DNA of 64,000 nt from Sorex araneus. Its lineage: Eukaryota > Chordata > Mammalia > Eulipotyphla > Soricidae. The notes beneath the pieces were generated by a model. That model was not told where the DNA came from, did not search any database, and saw only the letters and a list, made by a program, of their open reading frames with translations. The DNA is taken from NCBI RefSeq assembly GCF_027595985.1, contig NC_073307.1:8948432-9012431 (forward strand), written 5' to 3'. Of this stretch, positions 34,439-46,279 are shown one piece after another. Both the position numbers and the translations under genes were made by a program. The first letter of the stretch is position 1. Every line of letters starts with the position of its first letter.

Positions 34439-34514
<76 letters not shown>
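33768..34514. repeat. Complex TG/GA minisatellite with 160-190-bp higher-order units
   Basis: GTGTGTGAGAGAGAATGTG words fill about 750 bp, ending in (GA)n then (TG)n. The anchor AGAAGACAGAATG recurs at 33813, 33981, 34141 and 34333 (spacing 168, 160 and 192). The long His/Thr/Ser or Val/Cys frames across it are artefacts of composition. Confidence 0.95.
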
Positions 34515-34517
<3 letters not shown>

Positions 34518-35184
34518 CAGGCAGAGGGGTGCAGGGATTAGTGGGCCTTTTCCTCTCTGCGTACTCTGCCCCGCTGTTCGCATCATACAAGCCTTAGGTA
34601 TGTGTTGTGCTGGGAATAATGCAGCCTCTCTGGTGGTGATGAGAAAAGGCCACGTCAGCAACCAAACTACTTGGCCCTGAATCTGGTTCCCAGTGGCTGC
34701 ATAAACAGAATCAGCCACTTGGTCTGAACCACAGCCTGTACCTTCAAACTGAGATCTCCTCCCTGCACTGCATAACTCTGCAGGATGCGTTTTCACCATA
34801 TGGGGAGAGGGGGGATGAAAGCAGTAAGACAGATGAGACATTTTAATGCTGGTGCTGCGATTTCGGACTAATTAAGTCACGGTCAAGTGTGAGCCACTAG
34901 TGGGATGCACAGAAACCTCTGGGTTACACTGCAAAATTTCTATAGGGGTTGGTTACAGCTAATGGCGAGGACACCAGCTTGAGTCCCTCGTGTCAGTGAA
35001 TGCTGATTTCCCCTCCTCCTCGACCACTCCACTGTGTTCAGAGCAACCCATCCCCACCAAGCCGAGCTGCTCACCCCTGCTGAGCACCACTCACCAGCAT
35101 CTTGCCTCAGCCCTCCTGGATCCCTTCTCTCCCCCTCATCCTCCCCGCAGTATCCTTCTCTCTCCCCATCAGTCTAAGCCCCTT
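34515..35184. other. Unique intron DNA
   Basis: No gene. It is mildly GC-rich with short overlapping frames. Confidence 0.45.
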
Positions 35185-35218
35185 AGTTTGCAGGGGATGC
35201 AGGGCATCAAACCCAGGG

Positions 35219-35265
<47 letters not shown>

Positions 35266-35300
35266 GTGTATGTGCTCTGCCCCTGAGTCACACCCCCAGT
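35185..35300 (-). mobile_element. tRNA-Ala-like SINE head split by (AC)n
   Basis: GGGCATCAAACCCAGGGCT is an inverted B box, followed by (AC)n (35219-35264) and then GTGCTCTGCCCCTGAGTCAC, an inverted A box. Same old class as 1394 and 14365. Confidence 0.6.
35219..35264. repeat. (AC)n microsatellite
   Basis: About 22 AC repeats inside the old SINE. Confidence 0.97.
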
Positions 35301-36266
35301 TGCTCCCCACCCCCATCCACTTTTTCCTTGTTAGTTGAGTTGGAAATTCCAGTTGTCTGACTGAAGTTTCACTCTTGGAAGTTGCTCTTCCCTCCCTGTT
35401 GAGGTGTCAGTTCTTTCCAATGTCAATGAGGAGTGTAAACGACACCCATTTGTGCCAGAGGGAAACTGTGGGTCTCTTGCCAATTACTCAGCTTGACTTT
35501 CACCACATAAACACTTGGAAGGGAAGCAGTTTGCAGCAGTAAACTGAGGTCTCGAGTGTATAGGGATATCTAGGGTAGGTCAGGTTGTGGCGATGTAAAC
35601 ACGGTTCCTGAGCTCTCGGGTATCGGAACCACGCTTTCCAGTACTCGTTTGCTAAATGCATCTTGATGGATTGCAGGAATGGAGACTGGCTTGTTCCTCC
35701 TAAGTCTCTTCGGAGTGTTTTAATATTATTAATTAATGTTTATTTCAGTCGACCCCAGGGAAGATTTGATGGCTAAATCTTAATGGGATAGTCTATCCAA
35801 CTTTGGTCTAAATCTTTAATTGTACTATACACATACTGCATCAACGGCCTGGAGGGAGTGAAACCATTATTCATTGTAAGGTCCTCACTTGACTATCTCC
35901 TGGAATTCTCCAAAACGTTCTAAAAATTATATTTAGCAGTGATATTTATGTAGTTTTCAGATGCGATATACGGGGGATGAGAGGAAGTTACAACGGAAAG
36001 AAGTTCACAAAAATAGGCTATGTACAGCAATATAATGAAGCATAGTAAGAGAAAGAGTGATTTTGGACTTCCAAAGGGAGGTTATATTGCCCTTCTTTAT
36101 AGTTTTCCATTTACTATTGCAGTGTGTAATATGTCACATGCCTACAGTGACTCTGCAGTTCCATTACCTGTCCTTGACATCACAGTCTACTTTATTTTAA
36201 ATCTACTATCCCATAAAACAATGCTGCTGAGGACCAAAGTGGCAAGTTCATTTCGGCGAATCTCCA
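35301..36266. other. Unique intron DNA
   Basis: No gene or clear repeat seen. Confidence 0.5.
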
Positions 36267-36410
36267 TATCTCAGTTTCCTCACTCACATGTAAAGAGGGT
36301 AAGCAGAGTACCTTTCTCAAGATGGTGCAGGGATTAAATGAATCAGCTGGTAGAAGTGAAGTGCTAATAACTACCATGCCGAGCCCACAGAAACTAGTGG
36401 GGAAAACTGG
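36267..36410 (-). mobile_element. MIR
   Basis: CTCAGTTTCCTCACTCACATG, AGTACCTTTCTCAAGATGGTG, GGATTAAATGAATCAGC and GTGCTAATAACTACC follow the inverted MIR consensus order. Confidence 0.8.
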
Positions 36411-36785
36411 ATGCAAGTTTCACTGGGGTCCTTAGAGTTTGAAAAGAATTAACACATTCTCTATCCCTCTTGCTTGTTACCAGACTGCACTTAATGAGAG
36501 TAACTAAGAATCTTTAAAAAAAAAACCACTTGCTAAATTCTGGGGTGATATTAAAGAGGAATATCTATATGTATCTGAAAACCAAACTTAAATACAGCTC
36601 CTTTCTAATGCTATACCTCATAAAGATAAATTTTCTCTATAACCTTCAATAGCCACATATATATATATATTAAAAGGAGAATTCAATTGTTTCTATTTAG
36701 AAGTCAGGAAAAAGATTAGTAAAGTTCAAACAGTTCTACTCTTCTCAACGCTTTATTTTGGAGAATATTCTTATGTTCATATTCT

Positions 36786-36955
36786 GCGCCAGGACTGGCA
36801 GTACAGCCGGTGAGGCACTTGCCTTGTATGCAGCAAACTGAGGCTCCATCCTGGGCACTCCATATGGTCCCTCAAGCCTGCCAAGTGCAAGCCCTTCGTA
36901 CCACCAGGTGTGGCAAACAACAACAATAAAACAAAACAAAACAAAACAAAAAAAA
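36786..36955 (+). mobile_element. Type A-like SINE, diverged
   Basis: GCGCCAGGACTGGCAGTACAG, CTTGCCTTGTATGCAGCAAAC, CACTCCATATGGTCCCTC and a (CAAAA)n tail. Confidence 0.8.
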
Positions 36956-37059
36956 ACAACCAAACCCTAAAGAGTGCAAAGGGATGCTATGACTAAGCAC
37001 TTGAGAATCACTAATGTGCCAGTATTTTCTATTAGTTTGTTTGAAATAGGGTTTGAAAT

Positions 37060-37192
37060 AGGGGTCACACCTGGCAGTGTTAGGGACCACCAGGACTCCC
37101 TTGATGCTCGTGGGAACTGTGGTGCCTGGGCTCTGGATGAGACCAGTGACATGCTACACATGTCCTCTACCACGTAATCTATCTCCCCAGAA
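37060..37192 (-). mobile_element. Diverged inverted SINE
   Basis: GGGGTCACACCTGGCAGTG ... CCTCTACCACGTAATCTATCTCCCCAG. Confidence 0.5.
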
Positions 37193-37231
37193 ACTCATTT
37201 TTAAAAGTTCACTTCACAATTACAATTTTTT

Positions 37232-37399
37232 TTTTTGCTTTTTGGGTCACACCCAGCAATTCTCAGGGGTTACTCCTGACTTTGCACTCAGGAATTACTC
37301 CTGGCGGTGCTTAGGGGACCATATGGGATGCTGGGAATCGAACCCGGATCAACCTCGTGCAAGGCAAACGCCCTACCCGCTGTGCTATCGCTCCAGCCC
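37232..37399 (-). mobile_element. Type A SOR SINE, young
   Basis: Full inverted element. A perfect 17-bp TSD CACAATTACAATTTTTT lies at 37215-37231 and 37400-37416. Confidence 0.97.
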
Positions 37400-37564
37400 C
37401 ACAATTACAATTTTTTAATAGATCAATTATGACCAATCTAAAGAACAAATAATTTGATGAAACTTTATTAGGGCAAAAATAATACCCGTAAGAATAGGAG
37501 TAAGCATTCCAATACCATATTCATTATTTACTCAGTAACACAATGAGAAAATTATTACCATCGC

Positions 37565-37722
37565 TCTTTCTGGTGTGGGATTGTTACCTGGCAGTGTTTA
37601 GGGCTTACTCCTGGCTCTGTGCTCAGAAATCATTCCTGGCAGGTTTTGCAGGATCATATCTGGTGCTGAGGATAAAATCAGGTAGACTATGTACAAGGAA
37701 GCACCTGTCTCTCCAGGCCACT
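37565..37722 (-). mobile_element. Type A SINE, diverged
   Basis: GGCTTACTCCTGGCTCTGTGC, GGATCATATCTGGTGCTGAGG and CTGTCTCTCCAGGCC. Confidence 0.75.
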
Positions 37723-38274
37723 GAAAAGATTCTCTCCTAAAGTCAGAACAGTATGGCAGTGTGGTAAACTTCTTGTCAGTGGTGATAATTTCCTACATTT
37801 GCTTCCTTGCTTCCTTCTGGAGCGGTCAATATTTGTATTTTATGAAAAGATATACAGAAATAAGACTAAACTAATGCTCAGGTCTGGGTGCCACTGCAGC
37901 TGACTGGAGTTTGGGCCGAGACCAGAAGATAAATTAGTCTGAGATGCAGGGTTCGGTTGCAGGCACTTGTGATAATGAGAACAGAAACGCTTCCTAGGGA
38001 AAACAGTTCCAGGTGGAACTACTAGACTCCCCACAAGATATGGGGTAGGAGTTGAAGTTATTTTATAGTCAACATAATCTCTAAGGGATAGGCCAAAATG
38101 TTCTAAGAAATTCCATTGTCATAGGTCAGCTCCGGCCGATGCCTACACATTCCTGCAAGACGAAACAGCGACACCTCACAGGGTTATGAAAAAGACTAAA
38201 ATGAGTTGGTATAAATAAAAGGTCCACATCCATTCCAATGTGTTAAACAAATGATCACTTGATTTTATCGATTA
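37723..38274. other. Unique intron DNA
   Basis: No gene or clear repeat. Confidence 0.5.
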
Positions 38275-38408
38275 GGAAGGACTCCTGGCTCTGCCCTCAG
38301 GAATCACTCCCGGTGGTGCTTACAGGGCCACGTGAGATGCCCGGGATGGAACCCAGGTCGATCACATGCAAGGCAAGTGCCCTGCCCATCGTACTATCAC
38401 TCGGGCCC
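38275..38408 (-). mobile_element. Type A SINE, lacking its tail
   Basis: GACTCCTGGCTCTGCCCTCAGG, GGGATGGAACCCAGGTCG and GTACTATCACTCGGGCCC. The poly(A) end is missing. Confidence 0.85.
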
Positions 38409-38531
38409 TGATTACTTTATTTATTGAATAAACAAGTCAAGTTCTGATCAACAGCAGAACACACGGTTTCTGGGTCACACGCCACCACCTGGGTCCATCT
38501 CTACCTCTCCTGGATTTAAATGACCCATCTT

Positions 38532-38574
38532 TGAGAGAGAGAGAGAGGGAGAGAGAGAGAGAGGGGGGGGGGGT
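38532..38574. repeat. (GA)n/G-run
   Basis: GAGAGAGAGAGGGAGAGAGAG followed by about 11 G. Confidence 0.9.
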
Positions 38575-38712
38575 CGAGGATGATGCTTGCAGCCTCGGGA
38601 GAGGGTTTGGAAGGGAGCAGGACGGCATGAGGCACCTGCATCCCTATTGCTAGATGACATGCCCCCCACCCTCCCCTTTTCAGAAAAGGCTCTGGAAAGC
38701 ACTGGGAATCTT

Positions 38713-38893
38713 TTTCTTTTCTTTTTTTTTGCTTTTTGGGTCACACCCACTGATGCTCAGGGGTTATTCCTGGCTCTGCACTCAGGAATTATTCCTGGCG
38801 GTGCCCGGGGGACCCTATGGGGTGCCTCGGCTCGAACCTGGGTCAGCCACGTGCAAGGCAACGCCCTCCCCGCTGTGCTATGGCTCCATTCCC
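38713..38893 (-). mobile_element. Type A SOR SINE, young
   Basis: GCTTTTTGGGTCACACCCACTG ... GTGCTATGGCTCCATTCCC. A perfect 14-bp TSD AGCACTGGGAATCT lies at 38699-38712 and 38894-38907. Confidence 0.96.
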
Positions 38894-39195
38894 AGCACTG
38901 GGAATCTCAAGAGAGGAGAAGGCGAGGCTCATAGGGAGCAGGAGGAGCGGGAGTGTAGCTGGAGGCAGCAACGGCAGGAGTGGCCTTGGCTGTCCCGGAC
39001 TGTGGAAGGGGACATGGATTTAGGTGGCGTAAACCCTGACACAGTCCACCTCACTTCTTCCTGGGGTCCGAACTGCACTCCTGCCTTCCCCTTAGAGTCA
39101 TGGAAGTTCAATAAGACATACATATTTTTCTTTATAGAGAGGAAAGATTACACAATGCATTATTATTACTGATAATAAATAGTGAATATAATAAT

Positions 39196-39435
39196 GCACC
39201 ATTATCCCGTTGTTCATCTATTTGCTCGAGCGGGCACCAGTAACGCCTCCATTGTGAGACTTGTTGTTACTGTTTTTGGCATATCGAATACGCAATGGGC
39301 ACCTTGCCAGGCTCTGCCATGTGGGCAGAATACTCTCAGTAGCTTGCCGGGTTCTCCGAGAGGGACGAGGAATCAAACTCGGGTTGGCTGCGTGCAAGGC
39401 AAACACCCAACTTGCTGTTCTATCGCTTCAGCCCA
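39196..39435 (-). mobile_element. Type B SINE
   Basis: CCCGTTGTTCATCTATTTGCTC ... GTTCTATCGCTTCAGCCC. The TSD AATATAATAAT lies at 39185-39195 and 39436-39446. Confidence 0.93.
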
Positions 39436-39446
39436 AATATAATAAT

Positions 39447-40968
39447 AATAATACCAGTATTCCCTTTATTAATGAACACAGGCATGGGACAGGGGCTGGG
39501 AGACCTTGTTTGGGTGTTGGAATTATTTAATATTCATCACAAATCACACCCTGCCAAGGGAGCATGGTCAAGGTTTAGACATTTTCAAGGTGGAATTCGA
39601 GTCACACTGCCTCTAAGGGAAACGCTCCCTTAGATGAACCACGCGCAGAGTTCTCTACCGCTTTGGATTTAACAAAGACAGCTCGCGATTTCTTTGTACC
39701 AAGATGACAGTTTCCGAGAGTTGGGAAAAATTAATACCACCTTTCTGCCAAAGATCATAATGACGATGTAGCTCTTCAAGAATGCAGCTGTGTGGATGAA
39801 AAGGCTTCCGCAGAGTGTTCGCGTTTGTATAAATGTTTCAATTCCATAAACTACCCCGGGGCCTGGCTCAGTGGCCGTCAGGAGCCCAGGCGGGCTTGGA
39901 ACACACCATCGCAGGCAAAGCAGCAAACACAGGATCCTGTGGGCTCACTTCCTGACAGGTCTGTGCGCCGCAGACCATTCCGGATTGGCCCGAACAGGGC
40001 AGGACCATTCTGGGTGACAGATACATAGCCAACTCGGGGGAAATCCTCCCTCTAATGGTAAAACGTCTAATAGATAGGTACAAGAAAGACCCTGGAATTA
40101 GGAATCCTCCAGAACTTTTGGGTTTTAAAATGCCACAAATCTTAGAGCTCTTGATGACCAAACACTGATGGAATTCTCCCCAAGTGAAAACTGCTGAAAG
40201 AGAGAACTCAGGAAGAATCCAGGGTCTCTTCGGAGGCCGGCTGGAGAGTGACACAGACTCAGCAATGAAACGCAGGTCAGATGGGGGACCTGGGAGTGGT
40301 CGCTTGGAGACCAAGAACGGCAGCCTTGCAAGCATGCGGTCGCCAATCACTCCAGGCGCCGTATGTGACGGGCAGCTCTGCTCCTGTTTGTGGTGACCGC
40401 CTTGGCCCCCTGCAAGCCACCTCCAGCCTCTCCGTGGCTAGGGAGGTGTGAGCGTCTCTGCCAGAGGACTCCGACCCCTGAGGTGCTCGTGGGCCAGTAG
40501 CAAAACTCAAAATGTCATCCTGGTCGAGCACTGTGAGCCAGTGTGACAGCCCCACAGCCCCCGGTGTGACTTCCGGCCAGCTCCACCAAGATGTGTCAGT
40601 GCCGCAAACAGGCACGCACAACCTCCTGTCGTGAGAACGATGCGCAAGAGTGGAAGAGAGAAGGCAGGCAGTGGGCATCTCCCTCCAAGAGAAGTCTCCG
40701 AGGGGACTCAAGTTATGGCCACGGCCTCATTTGGAAGCCTATGAAGAGGGAGAGTCAATCTGGCATTGATACATACTCACACTCACACGAGAACAAAGTT
40801 TGACAAGTTGTAGATGGTCCTGCGGGCCACTCACAAGCTTGAAACAGAGTGAGGTCAAATGCTAAGGCACCAGTAGTGACATCCCGGCATTAAAGCTGGG
40901 TTCACTACAAAAGTAGGGTAGTTTTGATGTGGGTGTGTAGACAGTCTAGGCCCTTGAATTTGATGCAA
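39447..40968. other. Unique, moderately GC-rich intron DNA
   Basis: Two minus-strand open frames (39868-40350, 160 codons; 40277-40711, 144 codons) have no recognised domain, and similar frames lie on the opposite strand. I do not call a gene. Confidence 0.4.
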
Positions 40969-41092
40969 TGAGAGAGAAGAGATAGAGAGGGAGAGGGGGA
41001 AAGAGGGAGAGAGAGGGAGAGGGATACGGAGGGAGAGAGAGAGGAAGAGTGAGCGAGCGAGAGAGGTGGGGAGAGGGAGAGAGTGGGAGAAC
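40969..41092. repeat. GA-rich low-complexity tract
   Basis: GAGAGAGGGAGAGGGGGAAAG-type purine run with few interruptions. Confidence 0.9.
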
Positions 41093-41403
41093 ACAAGAAT
41101 ACTTGTAATTTTCTTCAACAGATACACAGGGGCACGTTCCTCAATGGTTCAGGACTGTGATTCCAGAGTGGTGAAAGAAATAATTAGCTTCCAGTCAGCT
41201 TTGGTGAAATGAAAATAAATCTGCTGGCAGGGTGGAAAGAGCAGAATCCCCTTGACACACACGATCTGCATGGCCCAGGAGCTGAGCTGACGGCCCCGGT
41301 TCCTGGGACGGGGGAAGAACACAGACACCGCTGGATGGAGCATGAGGGTGCACAGTGAGGCAGCATCACAGGACTGGAGTGAGGGTCTGCCCACTCTTTT
41401 TGT

Positions 41404-41560
41404 TTGTTTTTTGGGGCCACACTTGTGGTGCTTAGGACTAACTCCTGGCTCTATGCTCAGTGATCACTCATGGTGGGGCGACTACATGGGGTGCAGGGTT
41501 TGCACCTGAGTTGGCCATGCGCAAGGCAAGGGCCCCACCCACTGTCCTACCTCTCCGACC
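41404..41560 (-). mobile_element. Type A-like SINE with long TSD
   Basis: GGGGCCACACTTGTGGTGC ... GTCCTACCTCTCCGACC. A perfect 18-bp TSD TCTGCCCACTCTTTTTGT lies at 41386-41403 and 41561-41578. The body is diverged although the TSD is intact. Confidence 0.95.
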
Positions 41561-41714
41561 TCTGCCCACTCTTTTTGTCTTAGCAGCTTGCAACCAGTTC
41601 CTCTGCTTACTGTTTACTGAGAAGGGACAGAGGCTCTCAGAGTTCTACTAGGCTACAAAATTAATCTCTTAGGAATGTAACTTGCATTGTTGTAATTTTG
41701 GGAAGCAGGTACAT

Positions 41715-41818
41715 ACATGGCAGTGAGGCTTGGGGCCAGTGCAGTGCCTGGTATTGAACCCGGGCTGACTCCTGGTTCAATACAAGACTGGTGCCTTAGC
41801 CCTCTCTCTTCCGGCTCC
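41715..41818 (-). mobile_element. Diverged SINE fragment
   Basis: GGTATTGAACCCGGGCTGAC ... GCCTTAGCCCTCTCTCTTCCGG, an inverted tRNA-head layout. Confidence 0.55.
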
Positions 41819-43124
41819 AGGAATGCAACTTTCCATCAAGAGCCTTGATTTGTGAAACAGACCTGCTCACCTAAGCTCTAAGTGAAGCCACCAGGCTAGT
41901 GACATTACCCAGAACCTCGAGGGGGGCTCTGACTTGCCTGTGTTTCTTACGTCTGCCACAGGGTATAGCTTTTCTGCGTGATATGAAAACCAGTCAACTC
42001 GAGTTCAGCTTGCCTGTAAACCACCCAAAGATACGGCTACAGTCACGGGTTCTCCTCCCAAATCCCACTGCGTAACCACGCTCAGCTTGGCGGTCCACCA
42101 GCAGCACTGTGAAAATGGCCGGGTGGGTAATGAGTCTAAACACATCAGCAAACAGCAATACATTCTTATAAAGCTCTAAGAAAAAAGAAAATGACAACCA
42201 CGGTGCCCAGACGTGAGTGCAACAGAAGCTTTCCTCCTCCTCCCATCTGACTCATGGTTCTGTTCAAATGGGAAAGAGCACCATCGCCATTCGAGTAGAG
42301 GGGATGTAGGCTTACTTCTCCGGGGTGGCCTATGTAAGTGATACCTCCTGTCCCCTCATCCAAGACTCCTTACACTAAGGAGTCCTGAGCTGAAATCTGT
42401 GTTGTGCAATTTAACAGACCAATGCAAATACTGCTGTCAGTTTTAAAGAGCTTCCACGGCCGAGTCTGTCCTCGACCAACGAAGAACTATAACCTTACAC
42501 TAAATCTTACATGTGGAATGTAAACAGGAGGATTATTAACAAATATTCTAACTTTTCTTTGATGATTACCATTGCCCAGTGTTCAATGATGACGCATGGA
42601 GCACAACAGTTTCCTGCCTGCTCTGTCATTCTGCTTTTTTATCTTCAAAAATACAAGATATGTTCTGTAGCAATGCGATGGAAGCAGTGGTGGGTCTGAT
42701 GCCCGTCAATCACTGTTATGGTTTCACTGTGAGAAAAAAATACACATGGAGAGAGGAAGCTTCATTCTGTTACTCATTCATGGTAGAAAACAAGAAAGCA
42801 GTATTTGATAATAATTGGAGTGTACAGAGTTTTTAGACTATTGTGAAACAACACTGATCGATAATGCCCTATGTGGTGATTTATAAAACATGTCAGTTTG
42901 GGTTGATTATATGTAAGTAATTCACCTCAGTTCCTTTCCAGTATGCTCTATGAAACAATTTTTGTTTTCCTGTATTACACACAGATACTGAATGAACTGG
43001 GTGTTGTTTCTTTCCTGGGGGTTGGGGCCAAGCTGGCAGTGCTGGTGACCATGCGGTACAGAGGACTGACCTGGAATAGGCTGCGGGTAAGATTAGTGCT
43101 ATCACCCTGCTCTGACTCTGTCTC
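41819..43124. other. Unique intron DNA
   Basis: No gene or clear repeat. Confidence 0.5.
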
Positions 43125-43450
43125 AGGACACAATGTGGTGGTTCATTTTATGTCAACTTGGCTAAGCCTTGACACAAACATTATTCTAGGTGTTTCTGAA
43201 ATGTTATACGTGAGATAAATGTTTAAACCAGCTCACCGAGTGAAGCAGATTACCTTTCACAACATGGGTGGGCACCTGTCAACCCCGGGAAGGTGTTTAA
43301 TAAAGGACCCTCTGAAAAAGAAGCAATTCTAGAAGATGATTTCAAACTGAAAATTCAGCACTGGTGCTTCTCTGTGTTTCTAACTTGCTGGTCCATATGC
43401 AAATTTTAGATTTGTCACCTCCATGACCACAAGTCAATGAGATAGTCTCT
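43125..43450 (+). repeat. Ancient mammalian interspersed repeat, class uncertain
   Basis: TTTATGTCAACTTGGCTAAGCC, ACATTATTCTAGGTGTTTCTG, GTGAAGCAGATTACC and AACATGGGTGGGCACC match, in order, a widespread ancient mammalian repeat whose class I cannot name safely. Confidence 0.55.
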
Positions 43451-44214
43451 CATTACCTCTCATTTACCTTGTAAATACACACAAATGCACACATGCATAT
43501 ATGTACATACATACACGTACAGACACATTATTGGCTCAATATTTCTGGAAAACTCTTAAGGAAATTCTTACTTGGAATAATAAAGATAACTTTAAAAGTG
43601 TCTTAGAAATATATCATTTTTGAGTGGTATTTGTATTTCTTAAGCTTATATTGAATAAAAGTAATGTAGTCACTAAAATTTAGAGCAAATATATCTTAGC
43701 TCTTCACTCTTCTGTAGATTTGTGTAAATGGAATTCAATTTTTCAAAAAAAATATATGAACAGAAATTAAGAGGGAAAATGTTCCATTTCAGAATGAAAG
43801 CTGTAGACAAGACAAGTTTCTTTCATTAACATCAGATTCTCTCTACTGTTCAAGGGTGGGTAAACAAAGACATTTTTGTTGTTTAGTTTTGCTTTTCTTT
43901 TAAATTAAATTAAAAGACAACTAGGTCTAAGTAGTTGAAGAGCAAACATAGTCTTTGGAGAGTACCTCAACCTCCTAGTCACTCACATGGTCCCTTAAAA
44001 GAAGGAAAGGCAACAGAATACAGTGATTTGAATTTGGCCCGAGCTGTGTCACCGTGCTACTCACTAATCATATACAGCTATTTTTTTTATAAAGCCACAA
44101 GTGGTTTAGTGCTATCACCGTGGGTAGAGAGCATAAAGAATATTTTTATCATTGAATAAAGTTCCATTAAGCTTCACTTTTATAAAGTCAGATTAGATTT
44201 AAATTTTACTTCCA

Positions 44215-44375
44215 GGGCTTATTACCAATGTGAACTTGACCACTTTGTGTATTTATCTTCTTCATATGCAAAGATTGTAACAGTGAAATATACTACTTGG
44301 GATTCTCTTTAGAAATTAAAATACCATAATGTAGGAGAAGTATTTGGCATTTTGTAAATATTCAATAAATTTGGA
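44215..44375 (-). mobile_element. MIR
   Basis: TGTGAACTTGACCACTTTGTG, TTATCTTCTTCATATGCAAAG, AGTATTTGGCATTTTGTAAAT and ATTCAATAAATTTGG follow the inverted MIR order. Confidence 0.75.
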
Positions 44376-45318
44376 TCTTAGTATTAATAATATTATAGTA
44401 ATATAGTATTACTAGTCTTCAATTCTAAAATGAACATTTTTATAACTCTAAAATTAAAACTATTTTATAGTTACCTTAAATATTTTACATTCTTAACACA
44501 ATATATTGGATTCTAAACTATTAATGGCATCTTTTAATCAATAAAACATGAAATATATCCCCAGAGCAATGCCTATGTATAAAATTTGAATATCAAAGTG
44601 ATATAAAATTCAAAAAGCACCATAAGAAGTAAATTATGCAGGAACATTGAGATGAATTGCTTAGAACAAAGATTATTTGTTTTCATTTTATGTCATAACT
44701 ATTAAATTTCAATTTTAATGTCCCTATCCTTCATATTAGAAAAGGTTTCCAGCAAATATTTATTAATTTTTGTTTAAAGATGAAAGAAAAAAGATGCGCA
44801 ACTCTTTTCAGTAATAACTTCCTTCTTCTCTTTCTTTCTCTCTCTTTCCTTCATCCACCCTCTTATCAAGGAATTTATATAGCCAAATAACAAAAGATTA
44901 GGAAACGTCCAGGTGAATTCCATTCAGCGTGAGAAATGCTTCAAGAAAGCAGATGAAGCGTGATAGAGGGAATAAAGTGTTGGCAGCAATTCAAGGACAT
45001 TCAGGAAAACATTCCCTGGTGATATACTTACGCTAAGTCCTGAATGTAGAAAAGAAAGATGAAGGAAGGTCACAGAGAAAGCTTCTAAAAAGAGACTATA
45101 TGATGTGAACATGCAAAATGGTGACATTCAAAGCAGTTCAATGCTGACGGACAAAAGCCAGCTTGAGGAATTAGAGGAAGTCACACAGGGGTAAAAGTTT
45201 GAGCAAAAAACTAGCTCCTGGACGTCCATTGTTAGGATTTTGCCAGTGGAACTCTGTAGCTTTCAAGTGACAGCAAGAAGTTTTGCTGACCAGGGAACAG
45301 GGAACCATCTTGTTTGCC
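44376..45318. other. AT-rich intron DNA
   Basis: No gene. A short CT-rich run lies near 44825. Confidence 0.5.
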
Positions 45319-45319
45319 A

Positions 45320-45574
45320 AAGCACTGTAGCGCTGTAACACTGTCGTCCCATTGTTCATCGATTTGCTCGAGCGGGCACCAGTAATGTCTCCATTGTGAG
45401 ACTTGTTACTGTTTTTGGCATATTGAATGCGCCAAAGATAGCTTGCCAGGCTCTGCTGTGCGGGCAGGATACTCTCGGTAGCTTGCTGGGCTCTCGGAGA
45501 GGGACGAAGGAATCAAACCTGGGCTGGCCGTGTGCAAGGCAAACGCCCTACCGCCGTGCTATCACTCCAGTCCG
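45320..45574 (-). mobile_element. Type B SINE
   Basis: CACTGTAGCGCTGTAACACTG end, CCCATTGTTCATCGATTTGC, the full body and CGTGCTATCACTCCAGTCC. Confidence 0.92.
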
Positions 45575-46268
45575 TTTCCCAAAACAGAATGTGGCAAAGG
45601 GTCAACGGGGTACTGAGATCTACCAGTGGGGTCTTCCAAGTTGGAGTTGGGGAATCCATCTGTGAGGGAGGGGGCACTAACACAGCAGCTGCAAGTCGAG
45701 GAACACATGTCCCCCCCCCCCGTGATAATGCCTGGTCAATTTGAGGACATCCCCATGAGGGGGACTGACACCACTATAGACAGTGCAGCTGTGGGCTGCA
45801 GGGGAGGGGTGGGCGAGGGCAGCATCCTCACTTACTGAGGAGGAGGAGGAAGATGTGCCTTGCAACAAGGAAACTAGGAGAATTTGGGTAGCTGTCCCCT
45901 GGTGGAGGCATCCACCATCAACAGCCAGTGACATTAGCACCTGCATGACAAGCAATGTGCAGCTTAGAATGTGCCTCAGGGATCTGCAAGTCTCCAGGGA
46001 AAAGGATTCAGAGGAACAATCTATTTTTGTGTTTCTGACCTAAGGTCATCTGAGTGCTTCTATTACCAAGCTTCTCAATCTCTCCATGACAGCTTGACCT
46101 GGGCGGGAAAGTTGCAGCAAACACACAGTCAATGTTCTCCACACTCTATGTGTCCACTCCAGGGCAAATACAAAGCAGAGGTAAAGCAGTAGAGATACCA
46201 TGCCTTTAAATTGGCAGAAAATTTCTATTGGAGGGAGGTATTATTTCTGGTAATACTTATTGAATACT
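45575..46268. other. Unique intron DNA
   Basis: Short overlapping frames only. A C-run lies at about 45711. Confidence 0.5.
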
Positions 46269-46279
46269 ACATATGATAA

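Noticed and set aside
33610..34841. Long His/Thr/Ser-rich frames (326 and 407 codons)
   Set aside because: Translations of a TG/GA minisatellite.
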